Below, piece after piece: positions 1-9,560 of a DNA stretch of 64,000 nt (position 1 is the first letter of the stretch; the number at the start of each line of letters is the position of its first letter). The notes beneath the pieces were generated by a model. That model did not search any database and was not told the DNA's origin. It saw nothing but the letters and a program-made list of their open reading frames with translations. The stretch is from Arachis hypogaea (Eukaryota; Streptophyta; Magnoliopsida; Fabales; Fabaceae): positions 153,704,699-153,768,698 of the forward strand of contig NC_092050.1 of the NCBI RefSeq assembly GCF_003086295.3, read 5' to 3'. The position numbers were made by a program, and so were the translations under genes.

Positions 1-6
1 TTCGCA

Positions 7-321
7 TTATTTGGCGCCGGTGGTTTCCTGGGGTGTCTTGGCGACGATGGAGATAGCGTGCAACCCTGATTGGAGCTCGTCGGCGAGGAGGTCGTACACC
101 ATACGGTGTCGTTTGACGAGGCTCTGCCCATCGAATTTTGGGGAAACGATCTTCACGTTGAAATGAGTCTCGTTATCGGAGTTTCCTTTAACGGCGGCGT
201 GTCCGGCGTGCTGATACGACACGTCGTCTACCTCCAGAACAGTGGCTTCTAGCGCCGTTTGCAGCTTCGATTTTATTCTGTTGGCCCTTGAAAGTACCAC
301 GCTGGCTCCCCGAGAAGCCAT
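7..321 (-). CDS. BolA-family protein (104 aa)
   Basis: The 104-residue product has one BolA domain spanning most of its length. It shows the helix-turn-helix-like core 'FDGQSLVKRHRMVYDLL' (about residues 63-79), with the R-H-R signature and a conserved His in 'ETHFNV'. BolA proteins partner monothiol glutaredoxins to bind or transfer [2Fe-2S] clusters. The sequence resembles the small single-domain plant BolA proteins rather than SufE-BolA fusions. The frame stays open far upstream, but that extension runs into the tRNA-Phe gene. The ATG at 319-321, which opens 'MASRGASVV', is therefore the sensible start, and the length fits the family. A basic, Ser/Arg-containing N terminus (about residues 1-20) could be an organelle presequence; that is inference. 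No intron is needed. The tRNA gene on the same strand ends about 197 bp upstream, so the Pol II promoter must lie in that gap or across the tRNA. Confidence 0.9.
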   Translation of the reverse strand: MASRGASVVLSRANRIKSKLQTALEATVLEVDDVSYQHAGHAAVKGNSDNETHFNVKIVSPKFDGQSLVKRHRMVYDLLADELQSGLHAISIVAKTPQETTGAK

Positions 322-518
322 GGAAAGGAGAAAAAGGTTTTGAATCTGGGGTTTTGCGGGCACCGTAGATGTCGCAATTTGAATATGGAGGATCGAATTG
401 GATAAAGAATTAATTAAAACGGAAGAACCTAACGAAAGAGTAGGTGGTGCAAGGTGCAAGTCTACGGAAAAGGAAAACCCTAATCCGAAAATGCAGAAAA
501 CAAATGAGAAAGAAAAAA

Positions 519-543
519 TGCGGTGAGCGTGGATCGAACACGC

Positions 544-586
<43 letters not shown>

Positions 587-591
587 CCCGC
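519..591 (-). tRNA. tRNA-Phe(GAA): tRNA-Phe (anticodon GAA)
   Basis: The minus strand folds into a complete 73-nt cloverleaf. The 7-bp acceptor stem starts GCGGGGA and pairs with TCACCGC, the discriminator base is A, the anticodon loop is CTGAAGA with anticodon GAA, and the T loop is TTCGATC. No intron is present and CCA is not encoded. A run of six T (minus strand, 513-518) follows directly and serves as a Pol III terminator. It is identical to the copy at 13999-14071. Confidence 0.97.
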
Positions 592-999
592 AATTTAATA
601 CATATTTAATGTACTAATATAACATAGCTTAATATTCCTGTTATAAAGTTTAGTTTATTCTTCAATTCTTTTGTTTACTTTCATTTCATACTTTTATCAT
701 TCATATCAATTTTGTCCTAAATTTTGTTTAATTGTATTTTTCTTTCTCAAATCACTTATCGTATAATTTTTATATTATTATCTATTCTATTATATAAAAA
801 GGGAGCTACTCAAACGAAGATATTAAAAATATTTTTTTATAAAAATATTTTATATAAAAATGTGATTTATTTATTTGATCACATTTTAAATAAAAACAAC
901 ACTTTCAAAACATATAAAATCTAACCCTATAATTCATCATTTAAGGGTCAAAAAGAAAAATTTTCACATGAAGACAATTATAAAATCTTTGTTAGAGTA
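592..999. other. AT-rich intergenic; possible Helitron-type 5' end at 781
   Basis: No coding signal is visible. At position 781 the sequence A|TCTATTCTATTATATAAAA matches the sequence at 6997, which I read as a Helitron 5' terminus (TC after an A). Positions 697-765 also share a diverged segment ('tcaattttgtcytaaattttgtttaatt') with about 14311-14372. That segment is probably a dispersed repeat. Confidence 0.4.
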
Positions 1000-1860
1000 T
1001 CACTTATATAAAAATTGAGTTTCTACACTTAATGATGAAACTAACGTGGCATGCTTCTCAATTTATTATTTTTAACTCATTAAATACAAATTATTACGAT
1101 AAACTAACTATATTAACTAATTGATTTGATTAGATATTTAAATATTACATAATTTATTATAATTTATATTAATTTGATTTATTAGTATTTTCTAATTTAT
1201 TTCTTTTAATGTTCTGTTAGTATTTTTTAATTATTTATTTATTTATTAAATTAATAAATTTATTTATTAATTAATTTGATTAATTTATTAGTCATTAAAA
1301 TCATAAATCTATGAATAAAATAGGCAACTGGGATATTTTCAATTACTAATTAAATCAAATAAAATCAAATCATATATATTGAACTAAATTCAAATAATAT
1401 GAATTAAGGACTAAACTAAAATAAAATAATTTTTTACTTATTCAAATTAAATTCAATAAATACAAATTGATTTTATTAGATAATCATGCTCTTTTGGTCT
1501 ACTATATATATGTGGCCACACAAAATTATAAGAATCGTCGTTTTTATCGCTCTTGCTATTTCAACTCTTATTTTCTTCTTCTTTTTTTCTTTATGTAGAA
1601 TTTCTTTTATGTATAAATGTACTCAAAATGAGAAGGTACGAATGGGTGTTTCATTGATTGTTTGTTTGACGAATACTATAACCTGAAAATATCTCAATTT
1701 AAGCATTCTATCACTGTTGATGGAAGTTAAACTTGTAGTACTTCAAGGTGACCAGTGTATTTTTTATAGTATATAGAAGAATATTTATTAAAATGAACAT
1801 ACCCATTATAACGAATTTTATTTCTCAATTGTTAGATTTTTATGTCAGTCTTGTGAATTT
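1000..1860 (+). repeat. Diverged direct repeat, copy A (partner 7020-7790)
   Basis: From 'acacttaatgatg' to 'aatatacccattataa' (with mismatches) this stretch can be followed collinearly in 7020-7790, through shared blocks such as 'acataatttattataattta' and 'tcaaattaaat.caataaatacaaatt'. It is AT-rich and non-coding. The two copies flank the MULE and behave like 5' portions of one dispersed, Helitron-like family. Confidence 0.7.
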
Positions 1861-1910
1861 TTGAAGGCACAAGACAATAAAATAGGTTGACTTTAGTATC
1901 ATTAGAAGCT

Positions 1911-1919
1911 AAATTTAAT
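1911..1919. repeat. 9-bp target site duplication, left (AAATTTAAT)
   Basis: AAATTTAAT stands immediately outside the left TIR and is repeated exactly at 6567-6575 outside the right TIR. Nine base pairs is the usual Mutator-superfamily duplication. Confidence 0.93.
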
Positions 1920-2017
1920 GGGCAAATCACCCATTTAAGCCAATAGGAGAGACAATTTTCGCCATTCAGCAAAAAAAAAAAAAATGAGACATGAATCAAC
2001 CAAAGCATGCATATCTG

Positions 2018-2194
2018 TAATTCGAATCAAACCAGCTCAAACTACAAACGTGAGTAATTCGAATCAAGGGTGTTCGAATTATATGGAGGGTAATTCGAAA
2101 CTAGTCAATTTGAACTAGAAATGGTTGGTTCGTAGGCAGTTCGAAGAGAGCTTATTCGAATTATATATGTATAATTCGAAACAATTTCGAATTA
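2018..2194. promoter_or_regulatory. Left sub-terminal cluster of eight TTCGAA palindromes
   Basis: Eight TTCGAA hexamers, usually within AATTCGAAT or similar, fall in about 175 bp just inside the left TIR and upstream of the transposase start at 2256. A matching cluster of eight lies inside the right end. Repeated palindromes in sub-terminal positions are what transposase-binding arrays look like. That role is inference. Confidence 0.6.
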
Positions 2195-2255
2195 TAGAGG
2201 GTCAGACGTGTATAAATATGGTGTGAACGTGAATTCCTCTCATTAGAGTGACAAA

Positions 2256-3554
2256 ATGGCTAGTGAGGAGAGTTTTGTAGTGTTGGTGCATTACAGAGGG
2301 TCAACTAAGAGAAAAACACGATCTAGTGTGAAGTTCACTCATAAGGATCTTCTGAGTATTTTTATGAGACCTACGATGAGATTCGATAACTTCGTGAATT
2401 CTATAATACAGAAACTTGGGCTGCAAGACGTGAAATGGGTTCAGAAGTTATTCTATCGCATTCCTATCTCAGTGCTGCGAGATGACGTGAAGTACGATTG
2501 TTCATCATAGGGAGTGATGAGGATTTGCAGGTCCTCTTTCATTGTCGTCGGCAGTTTCCCGAGGTCAAGACACCTAAACTGTTGGCAAAATTGGTTAATA
2601 TGGTATCTAGCTCGGGGGTTCGAACCGGAATACCCACACTATAGGCATGGTAGCCGGTTCTAGCTCGAGACTTGTTGGTGCATCTTCGTCCGTGCCTATG
2701 AATGCACCTCTGGACGAGCCTGTTGCCTCCCCGTCATTCGCCGTTGATCTAAACTGCAGTGGTGGCGGAGAGGTTGGTATCGTGGATAGGGTGCCGACTT
2801 CTTTACAGTGTGGGGCGCCAGCTGGTATGGGTAATGCATTGCTGGATGATGATGACGATGATGATGTGGACCTGGACCTCATTGCTGATGACAGTGGCGA
2901 TGACATTGCAGCGAGTAATCCAGCTGGGACTGGCGGTGGTTCTAGCTTTGGGACACAGCAGTACCCTCCGCACTTTTCATCTTTGGACTTGGATGCCATG
3001 AGACAGGAGGGGGTTCCTGGGGATCCCATTGGATTTGGTGCTAGAGATACCCAGGGTACTGAAGGTCTGACAGAGTTCCAGGTTGATTAGCAGTTTTAGG
3101 ATAAAGAGGAGGCTGTGTTAAGCGTGAAGACGTATAGCATCCGACGCGGGGTACAGTACAAAGTGGTGGAGTCCGATTATCGCAGGTACGTTGGAAAGTG
3201 TACCGAATTTAGGAACGGGTGCACATGGTTGATTAGGCTTAGTCTCCGGCAGCGCAAGGGTATTTGGGAGGTAAAACGGTACAACGGACCTCATACTTGT
3301 CTCGCGACATTGATCTCAAGTGACCACATGAGTCTTGATTATCATGTGATTTCGGCATTCATAAGTCAAATGGTTAGAGCTGATGCATCCGTCTACATCA
3401 AGGTACTGCTGAATGCCATGGAGGCATACTTCGGGTTCAGGCCGACTTATAGAAGGGTCTGGTTGGCGAAGCAGAAGGCCGTCACCCATATTTACGGTGA
3501 TTGGGATGAGTCATACAATGAGCTGCTGCGGTGGGTCTTAAGAGTTCAGATGAC
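2256..3554 (+). pseudogene. MuDR/MULE transposase, N-terminal half only, broken
   Basis: The 5' part of a plant MuDR-type transposase gene, starting MASEESFVVLVHYRG, can be followed to 'WVLRVQM' at about 3552. The N-terminal domain, a low-complexity acidic linker with a run of Asp (about 2848-2880) and the MuDR-type DNA-binding region ('SVKTYSIRRGVQYKV... C..GC.W.IR...') are recognisable. Lesions: a 1-nt loss near 2500 after 'KYDC'; a second frameshift near 2614; and in-frame TAG codons at 3088-3090 and 3097-3099. The MULE catalytic (DDE) and SWIM zinc-finger domains are absent. Sequence from the opposite-strand gene begins where they should be, so the 3' half was lost by deletion, not just by mutation. 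It cannot supply transposase. Confidence 0.88.
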
Positions 3555-6141
3555 ACTGATCTCCTCTAGAAAGTGTGATCCTCCGAAATCCGCATCAAGA
3601 CCATCACTGGTCAGCAAGTTTGACAGTAGTTGCCCTGGACTAACCCATGTCTGGCTGTCATGAACTGCCTGGTCGGAGCTGGGGACACCAACAAAGTAAT
3701 CGCCAAAGGGTCCTCCTCCATCTCCCCCGCCACTATGACCCAAGTCGTCTACCGCACCAGACACATACAAATCTCCACCATGACCTCCTCGACCCATTCC
3801 GCCAGGGGTCCTGCCGCCTAATCCACCCGGGATCCTGCCACCCCCTCCACCATCATGCCTTCCGTCATCTTCCCCACCAGCCCCATCATGATCTCCAGCG
3901 TCGTCATCCTCGTCATGGCCCCCGTCTACTCCAGCACGGCTTCTGCGTCGTCCACTACGGCCCCATCGTCTGCCACCACCCCTCCCCCTAGCGTCTCCCT
4001 CCGCCATGGCTTGATTCAGCCACCTCCACTCACGCTGGCTCTTACGTGTCCCAACACGAGCTCTCCGCTCAACGCGACGCCTATCCGAAACATCGTCCAC
4101 CCAATCCATGTCAGGCACTCGTCCGGCACCTCGCTGTGTCGCCTCCTCTGGAATAGGCACGGCTCTGGGATCCCCAAGATACATCTCAGGTGACAGGAAT
4201 CTCTTACCATGCTGACTCCACCAATCTAGAAAATCATGTGACGGACCTAGGTCAGGTACAACATTAGACCAGAGCACATGATCCGCTCGGCTCTCTCAAT
4301 GAAGGTGCCAGAACTGCAAGCTGTACGGGAACCAACGATCACTACCTCTGCCATCCTTCGACATTAAGAAGTCGATGTCGAGGACGGGCTGGGGTCGGGG
4401 CTGTACTCCACCAAACTGTGGTAGCACCCGATCTATCTGGTGCCACTCTATGACAACAAAATATATCAGCGCCGTCACACACCTCCCCAACACCGTATGC
4501 CAAAGCTCCAATATCTTCGGATGCACAACCTGAAGAACATCAGGAGAGATGTATGGCATCCAAATAAACTGCGAGTACATAGAATCAGCTATTAGCCAAG
4601 AACACTTGCTAATCTGAAAGAGTATATAATCCGAAGTAGTGGTTCATGTACTTACATCCCCAGCCTGTAAGAGGTCTATCCTGAGCCTTCACATCTACAC
4701 TCGAGGTCCTTTCTCGCTCACTGTAGGATTGTGACCAGACCACCTGCAACCCATGCCCATGTTATCACGAAATGAGAATAACACCAAGTAATATAACAGT
4801 ATAAACGTAGATATAATAAAATAATAGTAGACGACAAAAAAACATAACAATACCTCAAGGCCAAGGGCCAGGTGAATGTATCATATCCAGCAGGTCTAAA
4901 TCCAGGAAAGCGCCAGAAGATCCATGACTGAAGTAGCCGTAACGGTCCGGCTAATTTCACCACATGTCTGTTCGCCACTCGGCACATGCACTGGTATAAC
5001 CACGAGAGAGCAGCTGATCACCAGCTATAGCCACCCATGTTCTCAAGCCTAGCTACGTATGGGAGCCACCTGATGTGAATGGGGTTGCCAGACTTATCGG
5101 CAAATAGCTGAATCCCTAACAGCATCATGATATAGGCCTGGGCATACCTCCTAACTGTGGGCTCATCGGCGCCCTCAGGGAGCTCTCCGAAGGTCTCCTG
5201 GAACCAGCTGCAGTTCACTGCAAACTTCTGGATTTGGTTCGCAGGAGGCAATACACCAAGCAACTTCTGGAACCAGACCCAAGCTGGCCGACCACCCTAG
5301 ATGTACGTCTGGAAATCTTTCAGGCAACCACTAACATAACGTCCATTGACTGGCAGTCCTAACTGGTACGCCACGTCCTGCAGTGTAATAGTGCACTCCC
5401 CGAACGGCATATGAAACGTGTGTGTCTCCGGACGCCAGCGCTCAATGAACACACTGACTAGCGGCTCATCCAGTCTGAACCATCTCTCGTTCAGCCTCGC
5501 AAGATGGTATAAGCCAACCATCTGCAAGTACAGAACGTACCTCTCGTCCAGACGCATACCCTGCTGTCGCCGCATGCTCGAGATGCATCGCTGGGGTTGC
5601 AAAGATAATGTACCAGAAAATAAAAAATAACTTTAATCTTTCAACCAATAACTAAGCCACCAACAAAACCACTAATAAAATCACCACCAAAACTACTAAC
5701 AAAATCAGTAACAAAATTACTAACAAAACCACCACCAAAATCACTAACAAAACCACTAACAAAACCACCACCAAAACTACTAACAAAACCACCAACAAAA
5801 CCACTAACACAACCACTAACAAAACCACTAACAAAATCACTAGCATCATTCACTAACGAAACCACTAACGAAACCGCCAACAAAACCACTAACATCGTGC
5901 ACCCCCTAAACCACTAACATCATTCACTATCAAAACCACTAATAAAATTCATTTTAAAAATATTCACTAACACAGTCACTAACATAATTCACTATCAAAA
6001 TCACTAACAAAAAATATATAGAAAAAAAAGTTATTCGCTTCTATTTTAAAATAACAACTTCGCACTAACCTCTTCGTTGATGACACCAGCTATATGGGCT
6101 ACTCCATCCAAACGATCAAGTCTGTCTGGATTATTCCCCAT
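3546..6141 (-). pseudogene. Plant mobile domain (PMD, MAIN-like) gene inside the MULE
   Basis: Four exons can be read on the minus strand: 6070-6141 (MGNNPDRLDRLDG...), 4854-5590, 4656-4743 and 3546-4568, with GT..AG junctions that keep phase. The product, about 640 codons, has the PMD core of MAIN/MAIL1 and 'serine/threonine-phosphatase 7 long form'-type proteins: '[20 protein letters not shown]', '[19 protein letters not shown]', 'LLGVLPP', 'RYAQAYIMMLLGIQLFADKS', 'WPLALR', and later 'HDFLDWWSQHGKRFLSPEMY'. After these come a basic stretch and a Gly/Asp-rich tail. Five in-frame stops interrupt it (TAG 5297-5299, TGA 5018-5020, TAG 4695-4697, TGA 4689-4691, TGA 4296-4298) but there is no frameshift. 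The 3' end stops abruptly at the deletion junction with the transposase. PMD proteins occur as host genes and as transposon passengers; this is a passenger. MAIN-type host proteins act in the nucleus in genome stability and silencing. Confidence 0.88.
5641..6010. repeat. Degenerate minisatellite in PMD intron 1
   Basis: A tandem array of variants of 'accactaacaaaaccacca' (about 12-18 nt steps) fills most of the 479-bp first intron (5591-6069). In the gene sense it reads GGTTTTGTTAGTGG... and stays open in two frames, producing repetitive FVSGFVGG-like ORFs that I treat as spurious. The array degrades towards 6010. Confidence 0.85.
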
Positions 6142-6292
6142 TGGCTAAATATTCTGCTCAAGCCTTTGTTGGAGTCGTTATGGGTCGTTTTCTCTGGGAT
6201 TTGGTGGGATTTGGATTTGGAATAGTGGTTCGAATGAGGTTAGTTCAAACTCCTTATATAGGCAAAACAGGAAGTAATTTGAAATGGCCTCT

Positions 6293-6470
6293 TTCGAATT
6301 ACTATGGGCACGAATACATGACTACTACTCAATTCGAATTAGTGTAAGCTTGTGTGTGTAATTCGAATCAGCTTGATTCGAATTAGTGCTTGTGTGCGCG
6401 TGTGTAGTTCGAATCAGTATGATTCGAATTAATATAAATGTGCAATTCGAATTATACTAATTCGAACTAT
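6293..6470. promoter_or_regulatory. Right sub-terminal cluster of eight TTCGAA palindromes
   Basis: Eight TTCGAA hexamers lie in about 180 bp just inside the right TIR, upstream of PMD exon 1 (6141). This mirrors the left-end cluster in number and spacing. One extra copy sits near 6227. Confidence 0.6.
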
Positions 6471-6566
6471 AAAGAAATATGCACCTGGTGGAACTTTGTA
6501 ACGTTTTTTACTTTGGTGGAATTGTATAAATTTAAACAATGCTTCGTTTAAATGGGTGATTTGCCC

Positions 6567-6575
6567 AAATTTAAT
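6567..6575. repeat. 9-bp target site duplication, right (AAATTTAAT)
   Basis: This is an exact copy of 1911-1919, directly outside the right TIR of the MULE. Confidence 0.93.
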
Positions 6576-7019
6576 TGTTCAAGTAAGCACCATTAATTAT
6601 GTTAATAAAGTAATTTTGTAATAATAATATGATTTATATTTTAATTTCTCGAATAAATTCATTTTAAAATGTAAAAATTATACTCAATTACGCTAAAATT
6701 TTAAAGATAATATAAAATTTCACAACAAAATTAACAGTCGTTAAGGAAATAAATTTATTTATGATTCTTTCCTAATTATAAATACTAACAAGACTTATGA
6801 AAAATATTAACGTCATCATTATTATTAACTAAACCATAATATTAGGTAGTTGATAGTTTTATAAGTGAAAATTATTAAGTAATAACGTAAAAATTAGCAA
6901 CGAATAAGCAATAAGGATTCATAAAAAATATTATATATTATCAATTTTATGATTAAAATACGTCACATATCATATTCTCATCTATTCTATTTATTATCTA
7001 TTCTATTATATAAAAATCA

Positions 7020-7790
7020 GATTTTTACACTTAATGATGGTCGATGGAGCTCACGTAACATGCTTCTAAGAGTGTTTAGCAATTTATTTCTTACAACTCA
7101 TTAAATAAAATTTATTACGATAAATTAACTATATCAACTAATTAATTTAATTATATATTTAAATATCACATAATTTATTATAATTTATATCAATTTTATT
7201 TGGTAGTATTTCTTAATTTATTTATTTTAATGTTTTGTTAGTATTTTTTAAATTTATTCTATTTAATTTATTAAATCAAATTAATTATATATACTAATTA
7301 TCTATATTAATTAATTAATTTGATTAATTTATTAATTAATAAAATAATAAATTTATGAATACAATAGATAATCGAGATATTTTTTACTAATAGTTAAATC
7401 AAATCAAATCATATATTCATATATATATTGAGCTAAATTCAAATCATGTGAATTAAGAACTAACTTAAAATAAGATGTTTTTTTACTTATTCAAATTAAA
7501 TGCAATAAATACAAATTAATTTTGTTAGATAATAGTCATGGTATTTTCTTTTTTTTTTTATGTGTAATTTTTTTTATATATAAATGTACTCAAAATGAAA
7601 AGGCACAAATGAGTGTTTCATTAATTATTTGTTTGAGGAATATTATAGTGCGAAAATGTCTCAATTTAGTCATTCTATTGCTGTCTCATTAATTTAGGGT
7701 GGCCATGGTATTTTTGATAGTGTTGGATAGAAAAATATTTGTTAAAATGAATATACCCATTATAATTAATTTTCTTTATCAATCTGTTAT
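7020..7790 (+). repeat. Diverged direct repeat, copy B (partner 1000-1860)
   Basis: This segment is collinear with 1000-1860, including 'cacttaatgatg', 'aacatgcttct', 'aactcattaaat' and 'tgttaaaatgaatatacccatt'. In this copy it begins right after the proposed Helitron 5' terminus, so the repeat is probably the 5' portion of that Helitron family. Confidence 0.7.
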
Positions 7791-8216
7791 CTTTTATCTA
7801 ACAAATAATATCTATGTTTAATATATTATTTTCATCAGAAGTCATACGTAATTGATTGATAATTCTATGTATAAAAATACTCCTGTGGATTATGCCAATG
7901 TATAGCACTATCAGATGAAAACTGATTAGATTACATTTATTTTCAACGAGGTGGACAAGCTTTTAGGCCTAATCACATTCGAGTTTAGGAAGGTTAGAAA
8001 AATACTAATAATATAAATACTTTTTTTATTTTTAATACCCAATAATAAATATATAAATTAAAACTATTATTGTTTTGTACAAAATAATAAAACATATATT
8101 ATACTAAAAACGTATCCAATCCGTATTAACTGTCATTGTTTATCGATTATGTTATGATAAATTTGGTTACTAAAAAAAATTAAAATTAACTTAAATATAT
8201 ACAATATTATTTTGTC

Positions 8217-9560
8217 TTTTTTTTTAAAGTAAAAGAGCTCAACACATTAGAGTGGAGCAAATAGTATCAAACAAAACAAAAAAACAGGCAACTCCCACAA
8301 ACTCCTTGAACAAAGACAACCTTAGGGATCACACCTCTCCACTCGTCGCAGCTAAGGATGGTCATTGTGATGATATCTTCTACGTCTTTCTTTTGATTAT
8401 GAAATATCCTCCTATTTCGCTCCATCCAAATGTGCCAAATGATCGCACATAAATACCTTAAACGCTGCTTTCGATTTTCTTTACTTCGCGGCTCATCTGT
8501 CCAAGTCAGGAAATGGTCCTTCACTAACTCCGGGAAAGTCTAGAGCCGGCCAAACATAGATATCCATGCACTCCACACCTGCCAAGCAAAATCACAGCCA
8601 AGAAACAAGTGATGGACCTACTCAACATCCTTATTACATAAGACACAGCTCTTATCATCCTGGCTAATAATTCCGAACCGACTTAGCCGATCTTTGGTGT
8701 TCACCCTGCCTACCAGGACAAACCAAGCAAACAACTCCACCCTTGGTGGAACCAAACCTTTCCAGATGGTCTTTGTGAAGCTTTAACTGGTTACATCCTC
8801 TGATAGCATTTCTTCTTGTAGCACTTGCACAAAAGAGTTAATCAAAAAAATACCAAGTCTATCATATTTCTACACAACTCTATCCTCCTTATTATTCGCT
8901 AGCCTCACAGGTCTCAAAGCCTCATGTAGTTGACTCAGAAGATCTAACTCCCATTGAAAGAGCTCCCGCTTCCATTGGAAGTTCCAAATCCACTCTAACC
9001 CATCCCAAAACTCACAATCCCCAATCATCGACCCACATTATTGGTTTGAAACAGAGAAGAGCCTGGGGGAATGATCTTTCAAGGAACCACACTGCAACCA
9101 AACATCCTCCCAAAACTGGATCTTTCGTCCGTCACCAATCTCCATTGCCAGACCTGTAATCATCTTATCCCCCAAATGTTGCTCCTTAAATTCTATATGG
9201 CAAATATTCTTTCATGGGCCTCCTCTAGTAGGCAGCACTTGAGAAGACAGTAACTCATTCGGCCTCAAATTATTATAGGAACAGACCACCTTCTTCCACA
9301 ATGGGCACTCTTCCTTAGCAAAACACCACCACCACTTAAACAACAGTGCTGTGTTCCGAATCATAGCATCTCCTACTCCCAGCCCACCGAATTTCTTTGG
9401 GACCTGCACCAACTCTCATTTCACCAACGCCATACCCTGCCTCCCATCCTCCTTACTCCACAAAAATCTTCTCTGTAGAAAAATTATCTTCTCAGCAACG
9501 GTCTTTGGTATTTTGTATAAGCTCAGATAATACACTGGCAAACTATTCAAGACTGATAAA
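8217..9560 (-). mobile_element. LINE (non-LTR retrotransposon) 3' fragment, decayed
   Basis: On the minus strand the translated pieces give the typical C-terminal end of plant L1-type ORF2. First comes a late reverse-transcriptase stretch ('VQVPKKFGGLGVGDAMIRNTALLFKWWW', about 9410-9330). Then follow zf-RVT-like and tail sequence ('VKDHFLTWTDEPRSKENRKQRLRYLCAIIWHIWMERN', about 8530-8420). Many stops and frameshifts separate them. The 3' UTR (about 8222-8255, minus) shares 'TTTGCTCCACTyTAwTGTG' with the LINE near 52080 and ends in an A-run. The 5' part and the catalytic RT core are missing. Confidence 0.82.

Larger units (their letters stand above)
1920..6566. mobile_element. Mutator-like element (MULE) carrying a plant-mobile-domain gene
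   Basis: This 4647-bp element starts with GGGCAAATCACCCATTTAA (1920-1938) and ends with its exact reverse complement (6548-6566). It is bounded by the 9-bp duplication AAATTTAAT. Inside are the 5' half of a MuDR-type transposase gene on the plus strand and a four-exon plant-mobile-domain gene on the minus strand. The two genes converge and both stop at about 3550. The transposase catalytic and SWIM regions are missing, so this copy is non-autonomous. Both ends hold clusters of TTCGAA. The precise duplication shows it arrived by transposition as a unit. Confidence 0.93.

Noticed and set aside
3630..4193. Plus-strand Pro/His/Ser-rich ORFs
   Set aside because: They are shadows of the Gly/Asp/Arg-rich C-terminal part of the minus-strand PMD gene.
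5641..5895. Repetitive FVSGFVGG-type ORFs on the minus strand
   Set aside because: They are frames through an intronic minisatellite, with no start context or homology.
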